Assembly: GCA_031216915.1 (NCBI GenBank)
Contig: JAUFNR010000065.1
Coordinates: 62,001 to 126,000 of the forward strand
DNA length: 64,000 nucleotides
Source: Pictodentalium vernedei
Lineage: Eukaryota; Mollusca; Scaphopoda; Dentaliida; Dentaliidae
Direction: 5' to 3'
Shown piece after piece: positions 14,451 to 26,791 of the stretch (within the stretch, counting starts at the first letter, position 1; every line of letters begins with the position of its first letter). The notes under the pieces are model-generated. The model worked only from the letters and a program-made list of their open reading frames with translations. It made no database searches and was not told where the DNA came from. The position numbers and the translations under genes are program-made.

Positions 14451-17340
14451 CCCGACCATACAAGGCAGCAACTTCAAATTCTCAGAATGTTTTCTCCTGT
14501 CCCTGCCCGACAGTTTAGTATCTTTGTCAAGTGCCAAGACCGCGTGGAAACACCGTGGATCAGGTGGAAACCGAGGGGACGATTCGTCCCTACTTTCTTC
14601 CCAATTCAACGACTTTTCTATTTATTATTTACCTGTCACCGGCTGAGTTTGGCATTATATCTGTCTATTTGATGAACTTTTCAACCTTAACTATTTGCGG
14701 CTTTGTGTTTCTCCACCGAAAGGCCACTGCACGGTTACCAGTATATTCAGGGACTGATTTTGCGAAAATAACAATTATTCCGACTGTACCCACATGGGAA
14801 CTCCTAAATCTCTAAGGGTTAAATTTTTTAATAATAACGTATAAAACAGAATTGTCGTGCTACGTTTGCTGTATGCAGGCATAGAAAACGTTCAGCGCTC
14901 AATGAATTAGGAATGGAGTAAATTGTCACTTAAACCAGCGAAATTCTGAAAAAAATGAGAGTTTTTTTCGACGGCACCTACCTTTATGCATCCGAGACAG
15001 GGACTGCGTTAAACTTTACAGCAACCTTATAACAGAAAATATTCTTGGAATTGAACTGTGAATCCGAATTTCGAAAGCATTTTCGGATATTCTATTCCAA
15101 ACTATCACTGCACGCTTGTCAATATTCAGTGATTTTATGAAAATATCCATTATTCCGACCGTACCCATATGGGCGGTCTCGAATCTGCTTAAGGGTTAAA
15201 CTTTTAATAATGACATATAAAACAAAAGTTGTCACACTATGACTGCTGCATACAGCCATAGAAAACATTCAGCGCTCAATCAATTAGGAATGGAGTAAAT
15301 CGTCACTTAAACTTACCAAATTCTGAAAAATGAGAGTTTTGTTTGACTGCACCTATCTTTATGCAAACAGAATGAGCATAGTATTAAACTTTACAACCAA
15401 ACTTACAACAGCAAATATGCTCGGTACGCAATTGTGAATACGACCATTTAAATCATTTTTCGATATTCCATTCGAAAATGGCCGAAAGGTGACCTGCAAA
15501 TGAACCAATTTTACGAAGAATTTTAGGGTACTCGAATTCTAGGCCCGAATACTGGGTGAAGGTTAAAACTTTGAATAAACCATGTAACAGGAAAATTGTT
15601 CCTGGATGAAGGCCCAATCCTCTCACGGGAACCGTTTCGACAAAATTCGGCTGCAGTGCTGAGAAATCTCATGTGAAAACTGGCCAATTTTGCCCGAAAT
15701 GCACATTGCTCGTAATTTTGTGGCGAAAAGGGATCAACACGAGAAATATCGCCTCTGTAGCCAGATTCAGTAAGTTATGCTACAAATATAACGAAAGTTT
15801 CAGCCAAATCATCCAGAGGGTTTTGGAGAATTGTGGCAAAACGTGTCATTTTCACTACATTTTCCACTGTTTTGGCAGAAAACGAAAAACTTCAGGAATG
15901 CCATGACCCAGGTGAAAAACTTCAGATGGAACTCTTTTCGTGTGCCAAATCTCAGTAAAATCGCCCAGGCCGTTTTCGCGAAACCCGTCGGACAAAAATC
16001 ATCGAAATGGAAAAATAATCTCAATACTAGATTTTTCGATTTCAAGAAATCGAGAGATTCACCTATTCCGCTTGTTTTTTAGGCAGCGGCGGAACAAGAT
16101 TGCGTATAGTGCTGGTAGGTTTTTAGGCTATATTAAGTGCATAGCCGATAGAAAACTCCCCACAGTGTCTAACAATTCTTTCGGCAATACTCTTTCACAT
16201 TGGCGTGAATGCTGTATGCTTAATGTCCAAGTTAGGGCTAAATAGCAAACCTGTTGAACAGATCGCGTATACTTAATAATGACAACATGTGCATGTGTGA
16301 CACCATAGATTGTGGCGAACGTTTTCGCAGCAGCCATCCCAAACTTTCAGCGTTTGTACCTGAAGCTCGCCCGAACTCGGTCATATTATTAGAAAGTCCC
16401 GAAACCAAGCATGGGCCTCGAGGCAGCCGCCCCTCTCTCTCAACCCACACCCCGAACGTGCACATACCCTCTCCTGACATTCAACACGATAGAATTGGAA
16501 ATTGGTGTCGCTCTCTATGTGAAAAGATGCGGTAACTGTTTGTGAAGAAAGAGTGAAAAATTTATGGAAATCGGCCAAGAATTGGCCGAGATATAGCGTT
16601 TTAATGAGTTGAGGTAATTGTTTGAATTTGGTCCTGTTCTAGCCGGTGCGACCTGACGCTGGGTATATGTCTGGGGTTGTGGGAGTGCTCCCCCTCTGGG
16701 GTAGTTCCGCTTGAAATCGTGGATTCTCAGTTTCTGGCGGAGAGACGCTGGTGACTGAAAGATGCATTGTGTACACTGGCGCCAAATGGACCTCGCCAAG
16801 CTGGTAACAGTTAGATATTTGTCAGAAATGAAAAGTGGACAGTAATCGCGCATGGGTTAATGGCGAATAGGCGGTAATCTGGCTAATTTGACATTAAAAT
16901 TGAACAGACAGCAGTGTCGCTCATACGCCCACTACGTCCAGACCACTGGAGGCAGCTACACGAAATTTTCAGAAGTTGTTCTACTCTTCCTGCCCGACAG
17001 GTTAGTATCTTTGTCGAGTGGCGTGACCGCGTGGGAACAATGTGGATCGCGTGGAAACCGAGGGGACGATTCGTCCCTTCTCTATTCCCAATGCAACGAC
17101 GTTTCCATTCACTATTTACCTGTCACCCGTCGAGTTTGGCATTATTTCTGTCTATTTGGTGAACTGTTCAGCTTTCAATATTCACACATTCACGTGGGAC
17201 TGAAAGTTTGGAGTTAAACTGCTTATTTCAGAGCGTACCGGCAGAAACTGACAACTCGCCCCGGTGGCGAAAAAGCCGTCATCTGGCTAATTTGACATTC
17301 AAACTGAACAGATACAATGTCGGATATACGCCAATTATGT
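14451..17340. repeat. Satellite unit 6 ('B' haplotype end)
   Basis: Carries the same nine linked substitutions at unit positions 2499-2877 as unit 4. The order along the array is therefore A-A-A-B-A-B. Confidence 0.95.
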
Positions 17341-20225
17341 CCCGACCATACAAGGCAGCAACTTCAAATTCTCAGAATGTTTTCTCCTGTCCCTGCCCGA
17401 CAGTTTAGTATCTTTGTCAAGTGCCTAGACCGCGTGGAAACACCGTGGATCAGATGGAAACCGAGGGGACGATTCGTCCCTACTTTCTTCTCAATCCAAC
17501 GACTTTTCTATTCATTATTTACCTGTCACCGGCTGAGTTTGGCATTATATCTGTCTATTTGATGAACTTTTCAACCTTAACTATTTGCGGCTTCGTGTTT
17601 CACCACCGAAAGGCCACTGCACGGTTAACAGTCTATTCAGGGACTGATTTTGCGAAAATAACAATTATTCCGACTGTACCCACATGGGAACTCCTAAATC
17701 TCTAAGGGTTAATTTTTTTAATAATAACGTATAAAACAGAATTGTCGTGCTACGCTTGCTGTATGCAGGCATAGAAAACGTTCAGCGCTCAACGAATTAG
17801 GAATGGAGTAAATTGTCACTTAAACCAGCGAAATTCTGAAAAAAATGAGAGTTTTTTTCGACGGCACCTACCTTTATGCATCCGAGACAGGGACTGCGTT
17901 AAACTTTACAGCAACCTTATAACAGAAAATATTCTTGGAATTGAACTGTGAATCCGAATTTCGAAAGCATTTTCGGATATTCTATTCCAAACTATCACTG
18001 CACGCTTGTCAATATTCAGTGATTTTATGAAAATATCCATTATTCCGACCGTACCCATATGGGCGGTCTCGAATCTGCTTAAGGGTTAAACTTTTAATAA
18101 TGACATATAAAACAAAAGTTGTCACACTATGACTGCTGCATACAGCCATAGATAACATTCAGAGCTAAATCAATTAGGAATGGAGTAAATCGTCACTTAA
18201 ACTTACCAAATTCTGAAAAATGAGAGTTTTTTTTGACTGCACCTATCTTTATGCAAACAGAATGAGCATAGTATTAAACTTTACAACCAAACTTACAACA
18301 GCAAATATGCTCGGTACGCAATTGTGAATACGACCATTTAAATCATTTTTCGATATTCCATTCGAAAATGGCCGAAAGGTGACCTCCAAATGAACCAATT
18401 TTACGAAGAATTTTAGGGTACTCGAATTCTAGGCCCGAATACTGGGTGAAGGTTAAAACTTTGAATAAACCATGTACCAGGAAAATTGTTCCTGGACGAA
18501 GGCCCAATCCTCTCACGGGAACCGTTTCGACAAAATTCGGCTCCAGTGCTGAGAAATCTCATGTGAAAACTGGCCAATTTTGCCCGAAATGCACATTGCT
18601 CGTAATCTTGTGGTGAAAAGGGGTCAACGCGAGAAATATCGCCTCTGTAGCCAGATTCAGTAAGTTATGCTACAAATATAACGAAAGTTTCAGCCAAATC
18701 ATCCAGAGGGTTTGGGAGAATTGTGGCAAAACGTGTCATTTTCACTACATTTTCCACTGTTTTGGCAGAAAACGAAAAACTTCAGGAATGCCATGACCCA
18801 GGTGAGAAACTTCTGATGGAACTCTATACGTGTGCCAAATCTCAGTAAAATCGCACAGGCCGTTTTCGCGAAACCCGTGAGACAAAAATCATCGAAATGG
18901 AAAAATAATCTCAATACTAGATTTTTCGATTTCAAGAAATCGAGAGATTCACCTATTCCGCTTGTCTTTTTAGGCAGCGGCGAAATAAGATTGCATATAG
19001 AGCTGGTAGTTTTTTAGGCTATATTAAGTGCATAGCCGATAGAAAACTCCCTACAGTGTCTAACAATTCTTTTCGCAATACTCTTTCACATTGGCGTGAA
19101 TGCTGTATGGTTAATCTCCAAGTTAGGGCTAAATAGCAAACCTGTTGAACAGATCGCGTATACTTAATAATAACATGTGCACATGTGACACCATAGATTG
19201 TGGCGAACGTTTTCGTAGCAGCCATCCCAAACTTTCAGCGCTTGTACCTGAAGCTCGCCCGAACTCGATCATATTATTAGAAAGTCCCGAAACCAAGCAT
19301 GGGCCTCGAGGCAGCCGCCCCTCTCTCTCAACCCACACCGGGAACATGCACATACCCTCTCCTGACATTCAACATGATAGAATGGGAAATTGGTGTCGCT
19401 CTCTGTGTGAAAAGATGCGGTAACTATTTGTGAAGAAGGAGTGAAAAATTTATGGAAATCAGCCAAGAATTGGCCGAGATATTGCGTTTTAATGAGTGGA
19501 GGCAATTGTTTGAATTTGGTACTGTTCTAGCCGGTGCGACCTGACGCTGGGTATATGTCTGGGGTTGTGGCACTGCTCCCCCTCTGGGGTAGTTCCGCTT
19601 GAAATCGTGGATTCTCAGTTTCTGGTGGAGCGACGGTGGTGACTGAAAGATGCATTGTGTACACTGACGCCAAATGGACCTCGCCAAACTGTTAACAGTT
19701 AGATATTTGTCAGAAATGAAAAGTGGACAGTAATCGCGCATGGATTAATGGCGAATAGGCGGTAATCTGGCTAATTTGACATTAAAATTGAACAGACAGC
19801 AGTGTCGCTCATAGGCCCACTACGTCCAGACCACTGAAGGCAGCTACACGAAATTTTCAGAAGTTGTTCTAGTCTTCCTGCCGGACAGGTTAGTATCTTT
19901 GTCGAGTGGCGTGACCGCGAGGGAACAACGTGGATCGCGTGGAAACTATGGGGGCGATTCGTCCCTACTCTATTCCCAATGCAGTGCCGTTTCCATTCAC
20001 TATTTACCCACCACATGTCGGTCGAGTTTGGCATCATTTCTGTCTATTTGATAAAATTGTTCAGCTTTAAATATTCGCACATTCACATGGGACAGAAAGT
20101 GTGGAGTTAAACTGCTTATCTTAGGTCTAGAAACTGACAACCTGACACGGTGGCAAAAAAGCTGTCATCTGGCTAATTTAACATTCAAATTGAACAGATA
20201 GAATGTCGGATATATGCCAATATGT
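17341..20225. repeat. Satellite unit 7, diverged edge copy
   Basis: Homologous to the other units throughout but with many scattered substitutions and small indels, for example around 17,425-17,640, 18,600-18,990 and 19,900-20,170. At several of the sites that separate haplotypes A and B it has the B base. Similarity ends near 20,225. Higher divergence at an array edge is expected if unequal exchange homogenises only the interior. Confidence 0.92.
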
Positions 20226-21960
20226 GCGAGCACACAATTGTCAATTCTGTTGCAATAAAAATCAGTAAAAAAGGGGTTAACCTACTGTTCTCTTTCACAC
20301 TGGCATGAATGTTGTATGGTTGATGTCGAAGCAAGGGCGGGCAGGTAGGCTGGCGGGCGGTTTAGCAGGCTTTTTCGGGCTGGCACGCAGGCAATCAGGT
20401 AGGCAGGCATTACAACAAGTCTTCTGACTGTACTCTTTCACACAGGCATGACAGGTGAATGGTTAAAATCGAAGTCAGGACAGGCCTGCTGTCAAGCAGG
20501 TAGGTAGGTAGACAGACTGCATTTCATTCTAGCCATCCATTTCTACTTCTCTGAAACCATGTGCACGGGGTTAAGTTAGAAATCAACAGCATCATAGCAA
20601 TACTGCTTAGGAAATAGTGTCACCACACATTTATATCTATTCTGTTGCAATTAAAAAATCAGTAACAAAAAGGTTAACAGACCGTTCTCTTTGACACTGG
20701 CATGACTGTTGTATGGTTAATGTCGAAGTCAAGGCAGGTGTGCATTTCTGACAACTCTACCGACTCTACCCTTCCACACAGAAATGACTGGTGAATGGTT
20801 AAAATCGAATTCAGGGCGCACTTGCTGTCAGGCAGGTAGTTTGGCATACACTCTGACAGACCGTATTTCATATTATTCCAGCCATATTTGCTGGAAATCC
20901 ATATCTAATTCTCTGTAACCACGCCTGCAGGGTTAAGTTAGAAATCAGCAGCATAATAGCAATATTGGTTTGTTCGAATAAAAATCAGTAAAAGAGGGTT
21001 AATGAGTATTTTGAAAAGTGCAGTTCTCTCTATCAAATAAGAAAAACAGCATCTGGAGAATGCTTGTCAGTTACAAAGTTACACAAATAAACACCTGTTG
21101 TGAATCACATTTGACACTTACTGATAACAACGCTTGAGCAATATTATACCAGCAAAGTGAACAACTTTTACAAAGAATTTGAGGGTACTCCAATTCAAGG
21201 CCCGAAAACTGGGTGAAGAGTAAAACTTTGAATAAAACATATAACAGCAATATTTTGGCAGAAAAACAGAAGGCATTCCGAATTCCATTCATAATTGCTG
21301 GAAATCCATATCTACTTCTCATAATTGCTGGAAATCCATATCTACTTCTTTGAAACCACGCATGCAGGATTAAGTTAGAAATCAACAATGCCAGCTCAAA
21401 TTTACGAATTCAGTTTCAATAAAAATCAGTAAATGAAGTTAAAGAAAATTTTGAAAATTACAATTTTTCACACAGTACTCTCAAATAGCTTTGGATATGA
21501 ACCGGCTGCAAAGAATATTTTGAACATGACAGTTTTTTCACGCAGTACCCTCAAATAGCTTTGATTACGAAAGGGTTACACAAGTCACAGTGATATTCAA
21601 ATCATTTGTATAAGTGATAAATGAAAACAGTTGTCTGGAGAATGAATACTGGTCAGCTATGAAGGATAGCGTTAACAAATAAAGCATCTCAGTTTCCAAA
21701 GATCATCAATCACAGCTTGACAGAGTTTCTGGTGCATAGAAAACATTCAGCGCTGAATCAATTAGGATATGGAGTAAATTGTCACTTGAACTGAAAATGT
21801 TTTTTGGGGGGATGGGACCTATCTTTATGATGCTAGAATGGGCATAAGGTTAAACTTTACAACAAATCTTACAACAGAAAATATGCTCAGTAGGCAATTG
21901 TGAATACGCACATGCAAATCATTTTCGATATTCCGTTCCAAAGAGGAAGACAAGTGAATG
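20226..21960. repeat. Degenerate satellite flank, part 1
   Basis: Diverged fragments related to the array unit, including a CTCTTTCACA-type block also found near unit position 1740 and decayed 376-bp subrepeat pieces at 21,170-21,270 and 21,720-21,960. They are mixed with a second repeated module (TGCAATAAAAATCAGTAAA, then a CTTTCACAC block, then GGCAGG-rich sequence). No coding potential recognised. Confidence 0.75.
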
Positions 21961-22680
21961 CGCGCAATCAGTGCAGGCAGCCAGTAGGCAGGCAGGCAGG
22001 CAGGCACAGGCAGGCAGGAACATGCAGGCAGGCGCAGGCAGGCTCAGACTGAGGCCTACAGGCGCACAGGCAGGCGGACAGCTGTACTCTTTCACACAGG
22101 CATGGCTGTTGAATGAATATCGAAGTCAGGGCGGGCTTGATGTTAGGCAGGTAGACAGACTGCGCACAGGCATCTAGTGCAGACAGGCAGGCACAGACAG
22201 GCAGGCACAAGCAGGCAGGCAGGCAGGCACGCAGGTAGGCACGCAGGCGTGCAGGCAGACTCGGGCAGGCGCAGGCAGGCTCGCAGACAGGAAGGCAGGC
22301 GCGCAGGCATTTCTAACAACTCTTCCGACTGTACTCTTTCACACAGGCGTGGTGAATAGTTAAAATCGAAGTCAGGGCTGGCTTGATGTCAGGCGGGTAG
22401 ATAAACAGACAGGCTGTGTTCAGGCGCAGGCAGGGAGGCGCTGGTAAGCGCACACAGGCAGGCTCAGGCAGGCACGTCGGCAGGTGCGCATGCAGGCAGT
22501 CAGGCACAGGCACTCGGGCAGGCAGGCGCAGGCAAGCGCGCAGGGCTGCTGATACGCAGGCATTTCTAACAACTCTTCCAACTGTTCTCTTTCTCACAGG
22601 CATGACTGTTGAATGGTTAAAATCGTAGGCGGGCGGGCGGGCAGGCGGGCGGGGGCGGGCGGGCAGATAGGCATTTCTAA
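21961..22680. repeat. GGCA/CAGG tetranucleotide-rich simple-repeat zone
   Basis: Dense degenerate (CAGG)n on the plus strand, interrupted by copies of an ACTCTTTCACACAGGCATG-type module near 22,084, 22,332 and 22,592. The apparent Cys/Pro/Ala/Arg-rich reading frames on both strands are translations of the tetranucleotide and are not proposed as genes. Confidence 0.9.
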
Positions 22681-24840
22681 CAGCTCTTCTGATTGTACTC
22701 TTTCACATGGGCATGACAGTTGAATGTTTAAAAATCGAAGTCAGGGCGGGCTTGCTGTCAAGCAGGTAGGTAGACTGACAGACTGCATTTCACAAAAAAT
22801 TCCAGCCATAATTGCTAAAAATCCGTATCTACTTCTCTGAAACCACGTGCATACCTACTTCTCTGAAACCACATGCTCAGGGTTAAGTTAGAAATCAACA
22901 GCATCATAGCAATACTGCTTAGGAAATAGTCACCACACATTTATCTATTCTGTTACAATAAAAAATCAGTAAAAAAGAGGGTTAACAGACTGTTCTCTTT
23001 AACACTGGCATGACTGTTGTATGGTTAATGACGAAGTCAGGGCAGGCAGGCATTTCTGACAACTCTTCCGACTCAGCCATAATTGCTGGAAAATCCATAT
23101 CCACTTCTCTGTAACTTTGCATGTAGGGTTAACTTAGAATTCAACAGCATTATAGCAATGCTGCTTTTCACACATTTATGAATTCTCTACAGAGGGCTAA
23201 TGGATATTCAAATACGAAAAAACAGCATCTGGAGAATGCTGGTCAGCTACTAATGATATCATACAAATAAATAAAACGTCAGTCACAGCATGACAGTTAC
23301 TGATAACAAGATTGGGAAATTTTAACTGGCATTAGCAAAGTAAACCACTTTTATAAAGAATTTGAGGGTAGTCCAATTCAAGGCCAGAAAAACTGTATGA
23401 AGAGTAAAAACTGAATAAAACATATAACAGCAAAATTGTTCTAGGATGTACGCTCTATCTTCTCATGGGAAAAACTTTGAGAAAATATGAATCCAGTGTT
23501 GAGAAATCGCACGTGAAAGTTACAATTAGCCCGACTGTACCCACATGGGATCTCCTAAATCTGCTAAGTGTTAATTTTTAATATTAACGTATAAAAACAG
23601 AAGTTGTCATGCTATGCTTGCTGCATGCAGGCATAGAAAACATTCAGCGCTCAATGAATTAGGAATGGAGTAAATTGTCTCTTAAACCTGCGAAATTCTG
23701 AAAAATCGAGAGTTTTTTTCGACGGCACCTATCTTTGTGCATCCGAGACAGGGATTGCGTTAAACTTTACAGCAACCTTATAACAGAAAATATTGTTGGA
23801 ATTGAACTGTGAATCCGAATTTCGAAAGCATTTTCGGATATTCTATTCCAAACAATCACAACACGCTTATTAATATTCAGTGATTTTATGAAAATATCAA
23901 TTATTCCGACCGTATCGATATGGGCAGTCTCGAAACTGCCAAGGGTTAAACTTTTAATAATAACATATAAAACAAAAGTTGTCATACTAGGGCTGCTGCA
24001 TACAGCCATAGAAAACATTCAGCGCTCAATCAATTAGGAATGGAGTAAATCGTCGCTTAAACTTTGACTGCTGCACGCAGCCATAAAAAAATATCAGCAG
24101 CCAATCGATTAGAAATGGAGTAAACTGACGTTTAAAATTACCAAATTCTAAAACAATTGTGAGTTTTCTTGGACGGTACCTGCTTTTAGGTAACCAGAAT
24201 GGGCATAATGTTAAATATTACAAACAAACTTAGAACAGCAAAACTGGGTGAAGGTTGAAACTTTGAATAAAACATATCACAACAAAACTGATTTTGGATG
24301 AACGCCCTATCTTCTCAAATGCTTTGAGAAAATATGTCTCCAGTGTTGAGAAATCGCCTGTGAAAGTTGGCGAAAACGACAATTATTCCGACAGCACCCT
24401 TATGGGAACTCTCAAATGTGCAAGGGTTAAATTCAGGGTTAAATTCTGTTGCAATAAAAAATCAGTAAAAGAGGGTTAACCGACAGTGCTCTTTCACACT
24501 GGCATGAATGTGGTATTGTTAATGTCGAAGTCAGGGCAGGCAGTCATGCTTTTTTCGGGCAGGCAAGCAGGCAGGTATTTTCTAACAAGTCTTCCAACTG
24601 TACTCTAACACAGACATGACAGGTGAATGGTTAAGCTCGAAATCAAGGCCTACTTGCTGTCCGACAGGTAGGTAGGCAGACAGACTGATAATCTGCATTT
24701 CGTATTATTCCAGCCATAATTGCTGGAAATCCATGTCTACTTCTCTGTAACCACACATACAGGGTTAAGTTAGAAATCAACAGAATCACAGCAATGTTGC
24801 TAAGGAAATAGTGTGAGCACACAATTATCAATTCTGTTGC
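22681..24840. repeat. Degenerate satellite flank, part 2
   Basis: Continues the mixed modules of part 1. Positions 23,520-24,060 are a diverged but readable copy of unit positions of about 325-860, including the GGCACCTATC, TTAAACTTTACAGC and TTCAGCGCTCAAT blocks. Positions 24,430-24,840 repeat the CAATAAAAAATCAGTAAA module. This looks like decayed array DNA now outside the homogenised core. Confidence 0.75.
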
Positions 24841-26344
24841 AATATCCTACAGACCGAAATGTGTGAATGTAGTTCCTCAGTACCTCAGACCGGCATCCAC
24901 ACATTTCAGGACTGGTACATGCGATGACCAAATGGGGGGCCTGTGAATGTGAATTCTGCTCCACAGCTGGTATTGGCAGCGACGAAGGCCGAAGGAGGCT
25001 GTGAATGTGAGGCTGCCCAGACCGCAAGGAAGAGGGGTATAGATACAACAGCTAGGTGGCGGCAGGCACAGCTATATGCTGGCAGAAGTGGGGCGTGTCA
25101 CAGCTGTGTGAAGCCATGATGCTGAGAATCCCCTCCTGGTGAATTGCCGATGGTGGTGGTGGGGAAGTGGTGGAAAACTGAGATGCTTGTGGCTGTTGCA
25201 GGTAAGCGTAGCGACTGAAGGAAGTTTAATATTCGCTGCAGAAATACTCGCTTCGAGAAAATGGCCGCTGGGAAAAAATGTTCAGGGTTCTCCAATTCAA
25301 GCTTTTCTTTTTATTACAACTTGTCTGACCGAACTAAAAGAGCCCAGTCAATAAAGATAAAACAGAATGAATATTCATTTAAACCCAGAATACATGAATA
25401 TGGCCAAACACTTGTTACTTGAATATTCGTAGTTACTGAATTTCCAATAGTAAATTACGATTTATTTTACAGGATTCCACTGTATTATCATAGCGCGACT
25501 TATCCGATAATGGTTAAGAGTTATCAATCGAGATTTCTGCAGAATGATATTGTTAATTTTTTGAAGTACTGTGGGACGTCAGCCTGTTACCCACATCAGA
25601 TAACACCTGCTAGATTTACTGATAACAATTACATTAATCATTGCCAATCTGTTCTCTGCAGTTTATTCTAAGATGGCAAACGTTGATAATCTACTGCACC
25701 TCAGTCAGACATTTCAACATAAGATAACGATCCCATTTACCGTTCAAATTCACACGTTTGTTGTGTAGTAAGAAAACATTTTTCAGGAATTTTGAGCAAG
25801 TCTATTATGCAAGACCGTTGTATACGTTCCTGCAGATCGTGCTTATAACCAGCGGGTTAATCTTCAAGAAACTCATTCAATAAATAGCAGTAAACACCAT
25901 TTTATTATGTGTCATCGGTCAAGTCAACTTGTTTATAGTATTAATAATTCAGGGATGAGAGTACAAGGCAATTAACTTAGCTGAAATAAGCTGAAACTTT
26001 CATATTTTCACCCGAAAACTGTTGAAAATAAACTTTGCTCTTGAAATGAGGAGACATATTGTTAAGATATCACTTGACAGACATTTTATTTACACAAATT
26101 TACATGAAAATGGTCAAGATCATTTGCATGTAAATTTGTAGGAAATAAATTTTCAGCATTTTTTGATGATAAATTAGCTGTGTTTCAGCTAATTAACTGA
26201 ACTTTCTAATCCTGATAATAACACTTCCTGGAGCTTCTGATTTTTGTAGTGGTTTTTCAGATAAGATTTCACATCTGAACGCAAGACCAATTGACTGTCA
26301 ATCTGTACTACACACTCACCGCTTTGTTACTTGTATTGTCTTAT
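24841..26344. other. No recognised gene; unique or low-copy intergenic sequence
   Basis: 24,841-25,350 is relatively G-rich with short open frames of up to 82 codons that I do not recognise. A consensus-like splice donor (CAGGTAAGC) lies at about 25,198, but no matching acceptor or homology supports an exon. The rest is AT-rich with nothing recognisable. Confidence 0.5.
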
Positions 26345-26377
26345 CTTGATTTTACAGATACAACTTCAATACCTAAT
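26345..26377 (+). repeat. Left arm (first part) of an inverted repeat, interrupted by the SINE
   Basis: Together with 26,762-26,791 this matches the reverse complement of 28,970-29,030, apart from the SINE and its duplication. Weaker similarity may extend outward to about 26,130 on this side. Confidence 0.75.
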
Positions 26378-26752
26378 CGGGGGGGGGGGGGGGGGGGGGG
26401 GGGGGGCTCAGTAGGTAGAGGTGGAGGCTACAAGCCGAGAGGTCCTCTGTTCGAATCCCACCTGCGGCAATCGCGTTGTGTCCTTAGGCAAGACACTTCA
26501 CTCCATTGCCCAGTGGGGGCACGGTGACACTGTGTACTAAGGCGTACTGCACGTCGGTGGTGCACCTGTCTTCAACCAATGCTAACCCTGCTTGTGTGGA
26601 GTCAGTATGTTGGGAAGCTGACAGTTGCTCGCCGTTGCTCGGTGGTTCTCTCCGAGTATTCCGGCTTCCTCCGCCCGTAAAACTGTCGAGGTCATGATTA
26701 GCCATTGTGCAGAACTATGTGACCTTAAACACCAAAAAATAAATAAATAACT
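26378..26752 (+). mobile_element. tRNA-derived SINE, copy 1, with a 28-nt poly-G start
   Basis: The tRNA-like head has an A-box-like stretch (GGCTCAGTAGGTAGAGG) and a B-box (GTTCGAATCCC). A core follows with a TGTCCTTAGGCAAGACACTT-type block common to several invertebrate SINE families, and the tail is (AAAT)n-like. It is flanked by ATACCTAAT at 26369-26377 and 26753-26761; the duplication may extend to about 13 bp if a 3-nt insertion on the left is allowed. A paralogous copy of the insertion site without the SINE lies inverted at 28,970-29,030. The 5' end is replaced by 28 consecutive G (26379-26406). Confidence 0.88.
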
Positions 26753-26791
26753 ATACCTAATTACGTGGCCAAGTCGGTTTGGAATTTTTTT

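Larger units (their letters stand above)
1..20225. repeat. 2,890-bp satellite array, seven tandem copies, open at left edge
   Basis: Identical blocks recur at exactly 2,890-bp spacing; for example the block at 81 returns at 2971, 5861, 8751, 11641, 14531 and 17421. Copies 1-6 differ by only a handful of substitutions. Copy 7 has many substitutions and small indels. Similarity breaks off near 20,225, where the sequence departs from the expected next unit. The window opens inside the array, so its true length is unknown. No reading frame exceeds 112 codons and none resembles a known protein, so I treat the unit as non-coding satellite DNA. Short frames recur in every copy only because the DNA is repeated. 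The unit is unusually long for a satellite and has internal subrepeats (see separate entries). Confidence 0.97.

Noticed and set aside
1-20225. Idea that the 2,890-bp unit is a rolling-circle tandem product of a Helentron
   Set aside because: I found no AACAAG start with matching terminal hairpin, or other element ends, at unit boundaries; the idea remains open but unsupported.
21968-22628. Cys/Pro/Ala- and Arg/Gln/Gly-rich open frames on both strands
   Set aside because: They are translations of a degenerate CAGG tetranucleotide repeat, open in several frames at once.
21961-22680. CRISPR-like appearance of short repeats with spacers
   Set aside because: Period and unit are tetranucleotide-based and degenerate, the genome is eukaryotic, and there are no cas genes.
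26400-26470. Possible tRNA gene (A-box and B-box-like sequences)
   Set aside because: The boxes belong to the head of a tRNA-derived SINE with core and A-rich tail; the poly-G start replaces the acceptor stem and no closed cloverleaf is possible.
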